Positions 50,219 through 55,241 of a stretch of 55,241 bases of DNA are shown in pieces. Under the pieces are notes generated by a model that was given only the letters and a program-made list of their open reading frames with translations, did not search any database and was not told the DNA's origin. Position numbers and translations under genes: made by a program. This stretch comes from an uncultured Collinsella sp. (GTDB lineage Bacteria; Actinomycetota; Coriobacteriia; Coriobacteriales; Coriobacteriaceae). The stretch is from contig UQNB01000003.1 in the NCBI GenBank assembly GCA_900542235.1, forward strand, positions 1 through 55,241. The letters run 5' to 3'. Every line of letters begins with the position of its first letter. The stretch's first letter is position 1.

Positions 50219-52078
50219 TTACTGGGCGAACTGACTGCGGTAGAGCTCGGCGTAGAAGCCGCCTGCCGCTAGCAGCTCGTCGTGTGTGCCGCGCTCGATA
50301 ATCTGGCCGTCGCGCATGACCAGAATGCAGTCGGCGTTGCGAATCGTCGAAAGGCGATGCGCCACAACAAAGCTGGTACGACCGGCCATGAGCTCGTCAA
50401 ATGCCGCCTGCACCTGCAGCTCGGTGCGGGTATCGATGCTCGACGTCGCCTCGTCCAGCAGCAGAATCGCCGGATCGGTGAGCATGACGCGCGCGATGCA
50501 CAGCAGCTGTTTTTGACCCTGGCTAAACGTGCCGCCGTCCTCGCCGATCACCGTGTCGTAGCCGCCTGGCAGCTGCACGATAAACTTGTGCGCATGCGCG
50601 CGCTTGGCGGCCTCGATAACCTGTTCGCGTGTGGCATCGGGACAACCGTAGGCGATGTTTTCGGCCACGGTGCCCTCGAACAGCCAGGTATCTTGCAGCA
50701 CCATGCCAAAGGCGCGGCGCAGGCTTGCGCGCGTGTAGTCACGCGAGGAACGGCCATCGACCGCAATGCGACCGGCATCGATATCGTAAAAACGCAGCAG
50801 CAAATTGATGAGCGTTGTCTTGCCGCAGCCTGTGGGGCCAACGAGGGCAAAGCGCATGCCGGGCTTAGCCTCGATGCAGATGTCCTGCAGCAGCTTGCGG
50901 TCGGGCACGTAGCTAAAGTCCACGTGTTCAAAGGTCACCTCGCCCTGCGGGGCGGCAAGCTCCACGGCATCTGGCGCATCGGGCTCCTGCTCGCGGGCAT
51001 CGAGCAGTGCAAAAATGCGGCGCGCCGAGGCGTACGCGGTCTGGATCTGCGTAATGACGTTGGTAACCTCGTTGAACGGCTTGGTGTACTGGTTGGCGTA
51101 GGACAGGAAAATCTGCACGCCGCCCACCGTGAGCGCCGCCGGCACGCCCGTGATCACGCCCACGCAGCCGATCACAGCGACAACGGCGTAGATGATGTTG
51201 TTGATAAAGCGCGTGCCGGGATTAGAAAGCGAACCCATGAACTGCGCGCGCTCACCTGCCGTATAGAGCTCGGCGTTGAGCGCGTCGAAGCGCGCTTGGG
51301 CGTTGGGGCCGTAGGCAAAGGCGTCGACAAGCTTCTGCTCGCCTACGTACTCCTCGATATGACCACCGAGCTGCCCTTGAATACGCTGCTGCGCCGTAAA
51401 GCTCTTGTTGGAAAGCTTGGCGATGGCGCCGGCCGCAAAGATGGAAAGCGGCGTGACGAGCACCACCACGAGCGTCATGGCCAGGTTAATGGAGAGCATA
51501 AACGCGAGCGTGCCCACGATGGTGATAACGCCGGTGAAAAGCTGCGTGAAGCCCTGCAGCAGACCGTCGCCCACCTGGTCGACGTCATTGACCACGCGGC
51601 TCATAAGGTCGCCGTGAGCATGGCTGTCGATAAAGCTGAGCGGCATGCGGCTGAGCTTGTCACTTGCCTCCACGCGCATGTCACGCACCGTTTCGTAGGA
51701 CAGGCGGTTGACGCAGTAGCCCTGCAGCCACTGGAAGGCCGACGCTCCCACCACGACGAGCGCGAGTTTGGTAACGAGCGGCAGCAGTGCATCGAAATCC
51801 ACCTGGCCCGCGGCAACGATCAGGTCGATACCCTCGCCGATAAGGATAGGCGTGTAGAGCTGCAGAATCACCGAGATAGCGGCGCTCACAAACGACGCCG
51901 TAAACGAGACGCGGTGCGGACGAACATAGCCCAGCAGGCGGCGAGTCACCGCACCGGCGGGATAGCGCTCGGGGTCGCCGGGCTGACGCGGACCGTCACC
52001 CAGGTCGTTGAGGTTATCGTTGCCGGACACATTGGCCGTCATCGTGGCGACCGAACCGGAAGAAGTATACGGATTCAT
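50219..52078 (-). CDS. ABC exporter half-transporter with canonical ATP site
   Basis: 619 residues. A polar N-terminal tail of 45 residues, six membrane helices, then the ATPase domain with Walker A GPTGCGKTT, signature FSQGQKQL, Walker B ILLLDEATSSID (catalytic Glu present) and VAHRLST (switch His present). Its ATG immediately follows the stop codon of the partner gene (TAAATG), with AAGGAGGG overlapping that gene's end. It pairs with the degenerate-site subunit at 52079-53923 to give a heterodimeric exporter of the BmrCD/LmrCD type. No regulator is adjacent. Confidence 0.92.
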   Translation of the reverse strand: MNPYTSSGSVATMTANVSGNDNLNDLGDGPRQPGDPERYPAGAVTRRLLGYVRPHRVSFTASFVSAAISVILQLYTPILIGEGIDLIVAAGQVDFDALLPLVTKLALVVVGASAFQWLQGYCVNRLSYETVRDMRVEASDKLSRMPLSFIDSHAHGDLMSRVVNDVDQVGDGLLQGFTQLFTGVITIVGTLAFMLSINLAMTLVVVLVTPLSIFAAGAIAKLSNKSFTAQQRIQGQLGGHIEEYVGEQKLVDAFAYGPNAQARFDALNAELYTAGERAQFMGSLSNPGTRFINNIIYAVVAVIGCVGVITGVPAALTVGGVQIFLSYANQYTKPFNEVTNVITQIQTAYASARRIFALLDAREQEPDAPDAVELAAPQGEVTFEHVDFSYVPDRKLLQDICIEAKPGMRFALVGPTGCGKTTLINLLLRFYDIDAGRIAVDGRSSRDYTRASLRRAFGMVLQDTWLFEGTVAENIAYGCPDATREQVIEAAKRAHAHKFIVQLPGGYDTVIGEDGGTFSQGQKQLLCIARVMLTDPAILLLDEATSSIDTRTELQVQAAFDELMAGRTSFVVAHRLSTIRNADCILVMRDGQIIERGTHDELLAAGGFYAELYRSQFAQ

Positions 52079-53923
52079 TTAGCAGCCCTCCTTTGCGCAA
52101 ACAGATGCAGGGGCGGTCTGGGCGGACGCGGGCAACGCGCTCCCTTGCTGGCCCTCGAGCTCTTCGCGGCGCAACTGCGACTGGCAAATCTCGCGATAGA
52201 GCTGGCAGGTCGCGTACAGCTCATCGTGCGTGCCCAGGCCCGCGACCGAACCGTGATCGAGCACGCAGATCATGTCGGCATCGCGCACGGTCGAGACGCG
52301 CTGGCTCACGATGACGGTCGTCAGCGGCAGCCCGCCCTCGGCGGCACCGCGCACGCTGCGCTCGCGAATGGCATGACGAAGCGCCGCGTCGGTCTTAAAG
52401 TCGAGCGCCGAGGCGGAGTCGTCCATGATCAATATCTGAGGCGAACCCACCAAGGCACGTGCGATAGTCAGGCGCTGGCGCTGGCCACCGCTAAAGTTCT
52501 TGCCGCCCGCCTCGACCGGGGCATCCAGGCCTTGGGGCTTGTTGCGCACGAATTCGCTGGCCTGCGCCATGTCGAGCGCCGCCCAGAGCTCATCGTCGGT
52601 CGCCGCCTCGTCGCGCCAGGTCAGGTTGCTGCGGATAGCACCGCTCACGAGCGACGCGCGTTGCGGAACGGTCGCAACCACATGGCGCAGCTGGTCGAGC
52701 CGCCAGGCGCGCACGTCAGCACCCATCACGCACACGCTGCCAGCGCTCGCATCGTACAGGCGCGGGATGAGCGAGACGAGCGTGGACTTGCCGCTGCCCG
52801 TGCCGCCGATAATGCCGAGCGTCTTGCCCAGTGGGAGTTCCAGGGTCACATCGTTGACGGCATTTGCCGCGCCCGCGCCAAAGGAGAAGCTCGCATGGTC
52901 AAAGCTCAGCGCGGGAACTGGGGCGGCATTGCCCGGCTTGGGCAGCGCGACCGGCTGGTTGCCCTCGTCGGTGATGCTCGGCTCACAATTGAGCACCTCG
53001 TTGATACGCGACGCGCTGGCGCTCGCCTTGGTAAAGACCACAACCAGGTTGGCGACGTACACGATGGAGGTCAGGGTCTGCGTCATGTAGTTCACAAACG
53101 CCATGACCTGACCCTGCGTGAGCTCGCCCACGTTGACCTGGATGCCGCCCACCCACAGGATGGCGCACACGCCCAGGTTCATCACCAAAAACGTAACGGG
53201 GTTAAGGATCGACGAGAGCTTGCCCACCGCGATGGCGGTATGGGCCTGGTCATCGGCGGCTTGAGCGAAGCGCTCACGCTCGTGATCTTCGCGTACAAAG
53301 GCGCGAACCACGCGGGCGCCCGAAAGGCCCTCGCGGCAAATGAGCGCGATGCGGTCGAGCTTTGCCTGCAGCTGCTTGTAGTAGGGAATGCAGCGCGCCA
53401 TGACAAACCAAAACACCAGGCCGATAGCGGGCGTGCAGATCAAAAAGATGATGCCGAGCTTAAGGTCGATGGCAAGGGCCGCGCACATGGAGCCCACGGC
53501 CAAGAAGGGCCAGCGGATGAGCATGCGTACGCCCAGCGCCACAGCGAGCTGCACCTGGTTAACGTCGTTGGTGATGCGGGTGATGAGCGACGGCGTGCCG
53601 AAGCGGTCGAGCTCGGCGTAACTCAGCTTATTAATGCGCTCGTAGAGCGCACCACGGATATCGGTGCCCATGCCCTGCGAGGTGAGCGCCGCCATCTTTT
53701 GGCAGACGAGCGTAAACGAGATGCCGATCACGGCCATGGCGGCAAGCACCATGCCGTAGTGGACGACGGCGTTGACATCGTGTGCGCCGATGCCCTTATC
53801 GATCATCTGGGCAATCACCAGCGGCGTAAGCAGGTCAAAGATCACTTCGATTAACTTGCACGCAGGGCCAATCACCATATATCGGCGAAACTTGCCACCA
53901 AAACGCCTGAGCAGCTCAATCAT
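52079..53923 (-). CDS. ABC exporter half-transporter with degenerate ATP site
   Basis: 614 residues from the ATG at 53923, behind AGGGAGCG; the longer TTG-started frame lacks support. Six membrane helices, then an ATPase domain with normal Walker A (GGTGSGKST) and signature (FSGGQRQR), but Asp for the catalytic Glu in LIMDDSASALD and Gln for the switch His in IVSQRVST. As in the exporter at 15442-19168, this subunit forms the inactive ATP site of a heterodimer. A 40-residue C-terminal tail follows the domain. First gene of a two-gene operon. Confidence 0.92.
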   Translation of the reverse strand: MIELLRRFGGKFRRYMVIGPACKLIEVIFDLLTPLVIAQMIDKGIGAHDVNAVVHYGMVLAAMAVIGISFTLVCQKMAALTSQGMGTDIRGALYERINKLSYAELDRFGTPSLITRITNDVNQVQLAVALGVRMLIRWPFLAVGSMCAALAIDLKLGIIFLICTPAIGLVFWFVMARCIPYYKQLQAKLDRIALICREGLSGARVVRAFVREDHERERFAQAADDQAHTAIAVGKLSSILNPVTFLVMNLGVCAILWVGGIQVNVGELTQGQVMAFVNYMTQTLTSIVYVANLVVVFTKASASASRINEVLNCEPSITDEGNQPVALPKPGNAAPVPALSFDHASFSFGAGAANAVNDVTLELPLGKTLGIIGGTGSGKSTLVSLIPRLYDASAGSVCVMGADVRAWRLDQLRHVVATVPQRASLVSGAIRSNLTWRDEAATDDELWAALDMAQASEFVRNKPQGLDAPVEAGGKNFSGGQRQRLTIARALVGSPQILIMDDSASALDFKTDAALRHAIRERSVRGAAEGGLPLTTVIVSQRVSTVRDADMICVLDHGSVAGLGTHDELYATCQLYREICQSQLRREELEGQQGSALPASAQTAPASVCAKEGC

Positions 53924-54079
53924 AAAAAGGCGCTCCCTATCATCATTCACACTCAATTCGAATCATGATAGTACGGTGAGCCCAAAAGAAGCGTAAACAA
54001 CTCGTCATTTCTAATGGGGTTCGGTTTCCAAAGAAGCGGAGAGGCACGTGCACACCCAGCCAGTGTCGGGTCGACCACT

Positions 54080-54088
54080 TGGTATACT
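54080..54088 (+). promoter_or_regulatory. Probable extended -10 promoter of the coiled-coil surface-protein gene
   Basis: TGG-TATACT, an extended -10 element, lies 51 bases before the ATG at 54139. No convincing -35 box is seen 17 bases upstream. Confidence 0.5.
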
Positions 54089-54138
54089 TACCTTAGTGCT
54101 ACCAGCCGAGCCGCCGACCCTTGAAATGAGGTGCCGAG

Positions 54139-55119
54139 ATGAACGACATTCTCGCAAGAAGAGCAAGACGAGCAACTGTGGGCATCGCCCTTTCCGCGGC
54201 GCTTGTCGCGGGAATCGCCCCCCCCGTAACGGCGATCGCGGCAGAAACCAGTTCCCCCACCGGTGCAGTTGCCTTGCAGACGGAAGATGCGGCCGCCGCA
54301 AAAGAAAAAGCGTATGCAGCCATGCAGGAAGCGCTCAAAAACCTCGAGGCCGCAAAAAACGCCGCAAGTCCCGAAAAACTTGCGGAAATCGATGATGACA
54401 TTGCCGCTTTTCAAGAGATCTACGACATGGTGGTGACGGAAGCCGCCAAACGGAGGGAACGCCTTCCCGCCATGCAAGCGAACGTCGATGCAGCCCAAGC
54501 CAAATACGATGAGGCCCACAACCGGACAAGCGGCCTTCAGGCAGAATTAAATAAGGCAATCGACGACGGAGCTTCTAACGAAACTATTAAGCAGTTGCGA
54601 AGTAAGATCATGTCGGCAGAAAGGCGAGAAAAATCTTGTGAAGATGATCTTCACCGCTACCAACGCCGGCTCGAAAGCCAAGAAAAACAGGTTCAGTATT
54701 TCGAAAGTGAGGCAAAGGAAGCTAAAGCCCACATCGACGAGGACATAGCCAAGCGAAATGCGCTCCTTAGCGATTTGGAAAAGGCGCAAGCGGCCTATGA
54801 CGACGCCTGCAAGGCATACGAAGAGGCAAAGGCCGCGGCAGACAAGGCCACCTCGCCCGAGATAACGAAACCCGCCGAGACGACAAAACCCTCCAGCTCA
54901 GCGCAGCCGGCCGAAACGGCACAGCCCGCCAGCTCGCCCGCGACCGGCAAAGGCGCCACGCCGAGCTCCACCAAGCAAGCGAACGCGAGTAGCGGCAAGC
55001 CCGGCAAGCTCGCAAACACGGGCGACACCGCACCGAGCGCAATCGCACTCGCAGGAATCGCCGCCGCAGGACTCGGAATAACCGCCACAGCCACACGCCG
55101 CATCAAGAACTCAAAATAG
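54139..55119 (+). CDS. Coiled-coil LPXTG-like surface protein
   Basis: 326 residues from an ATG behind GAGGTGCC. Signal peptide to about residue 34 (VTAIAAE), then about 190 residues of predicted coiled coil rich in Ala, Glu and Lys (LEKAQAAYDDACKAYEEAKA), a Thr/Pro/Ser-rich spacer (KPAETTKPSSSAQPAETAQP), and a sorting signal LANTG, a hydrophobic helix and the tail RRIKNSK. A rod on a flexible stalk linked to the wall by sortase is the likely form. The family cannot be named from sequence alone; such proteins serve as adhesins or as wall-spanning spacers. It is divergent from the ABC exporter operon. Confidence 0.85.
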   Translation: MNDILARRARRATVGIALSAALVAGIAPPVTAIAAETSSPTGAVALQTEDAAAAKEKAYAAMQEALKNLEAAKNAASPEKLAEIDDDIAAFQEIYDMVVTEAAKRRERLPAMQANVDAAQAKYDEAHNRTSGLQAELNKAIDDGASNETIKQLRSKIMSAERREKSCEDDLHRYQRRLESQEKQVQYFESEAKEAKAHIDEDIAKRNALLSDLEKAQAAYDDACKAYEEAKAAADKATSPEITKPAETTKPSSSAQPAETAQPASSPATGKGATPSSTKQANASSGKPGKLANTGDTAPSAIALAGIAAAGLGITATATRRIKNSK

Positions 55120-55191
55120 TTGCCAGCGGTTATTGTCTTCGCCAATCCACAAGCCCAGAGACAAAAAGAGGCCCGTTTCCCCAACCTGAAC

Positions 55192-55230
55192 TGCCTCCCA
55201 TTTCTTGGACATGAGAAATGGGAGGCTTTC
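55192..55230 (+). terminator. Rho-independent terminator after the coiled-coil gene
   Basis: GCCTCCCATTTCT and its exact complement around TGGACATG form a 13-base stem followed by TTTCTTTAT, 73 bases after the stop codon. Confidence 0.85.
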
Positions 55231-55241
55231 TTTATGCGCGT

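Noticed and set aside
50282..53854. Open frame of 1190 codons on the plus strand
   Set aside because: Antisense to the two ABC exporter genes, with no recognisable domain; GC-driven shadow.

Overview
The window looks like the chromosome of a gut actinobacterium of the class Coriobacteriia, most likely Collinsella or a close relative. The grounds are high GC content, strong purine-rich ribosome binding sites, dense long intergenic palindromes, amino-acid and drug ABC systems, an LpdC-type aromatic decarboxylase, and TasA/SipW-type and LPXTG-like surface proteins. This is a judgement from gene content; no database search was possible. No rRNA, tRNA, CRISPR array, transposase or phage gene was seen.

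Layout. 1-5.4 kb: the end of an M20 peptidase gene, a polar amino-acid ABC importer (ATPase, permease, lipoprotein), a LacX-type aldose epimerase and an unknown membrane protein, all on the minus strand. 5.5-11.4 kb: a complete prenyl-FMN-dependent hydroxyarylate decarboxylase locus (MerR regulator, UbiX/LpdB, UbiD/LpdC, a DASS-type anion transporter) plus a gene fusing an LpdD-like domain to a type 1 isopentenyl-diphosphate isomerase-like Nudix domain. Two near-identical composite repeats bracket most of this block. 11.6-14.6 kb: an MFS exporter, a low-molecular-weight tyrosine phosphatase, a TIGR04076-like protein and pyridoxal kinase. 14.8-19.4 kb: a MarR-controlled heterodimeric ABC exporter. 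19.4-23.9 kb: a LysR regulator divergent from an SDR / OFA-family MFS / Gfo-Idh-MocA catabolic-looking operon. 24.1-30.9 kb: housekeeping genes (Tex, a transaldolase-family protein, a HAD phosphatase, RlmKL with a degenerate first half). 31-36.8 kb: a KdpE/KdpD-like two-component system, a frame-broken small membrane protein, the Kup potassium transporter and a nitroreductase. 37-39.3 kb: an LTA-synthase-like sulfatase-fold enzyme.

39.3-49.5 kb is an accessory-looking surface module. It is a tightly packed minus-strand operon of a SipW-type signal peptidase, a TasA/CalY-like fibre protein, two more SipW-dependent-type proteins, an 1818-residue beta-helix/B-repeat protein without its own anchor, and a short LPXTG-like anchored protein. 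Homologous arrays of about 62-base palindromic units lie on both sides, and on its 3' side there are two 125-130 base elements that keep an internal sequence while their stems differ, as a structured RNA would. 49.5-55.2 kb: a flavodoxin, a second heterodimeric ABC exporter and a coiled-coil LPXTG-like surface protein.

The two most interesting things are the LpdD-Nudix/IDI fusion, which suggests a built-in supply of the prenyl donor used to make prFMN and has its catalytic cysteine displaced, and the palindromic elements around the TasA-like locus.
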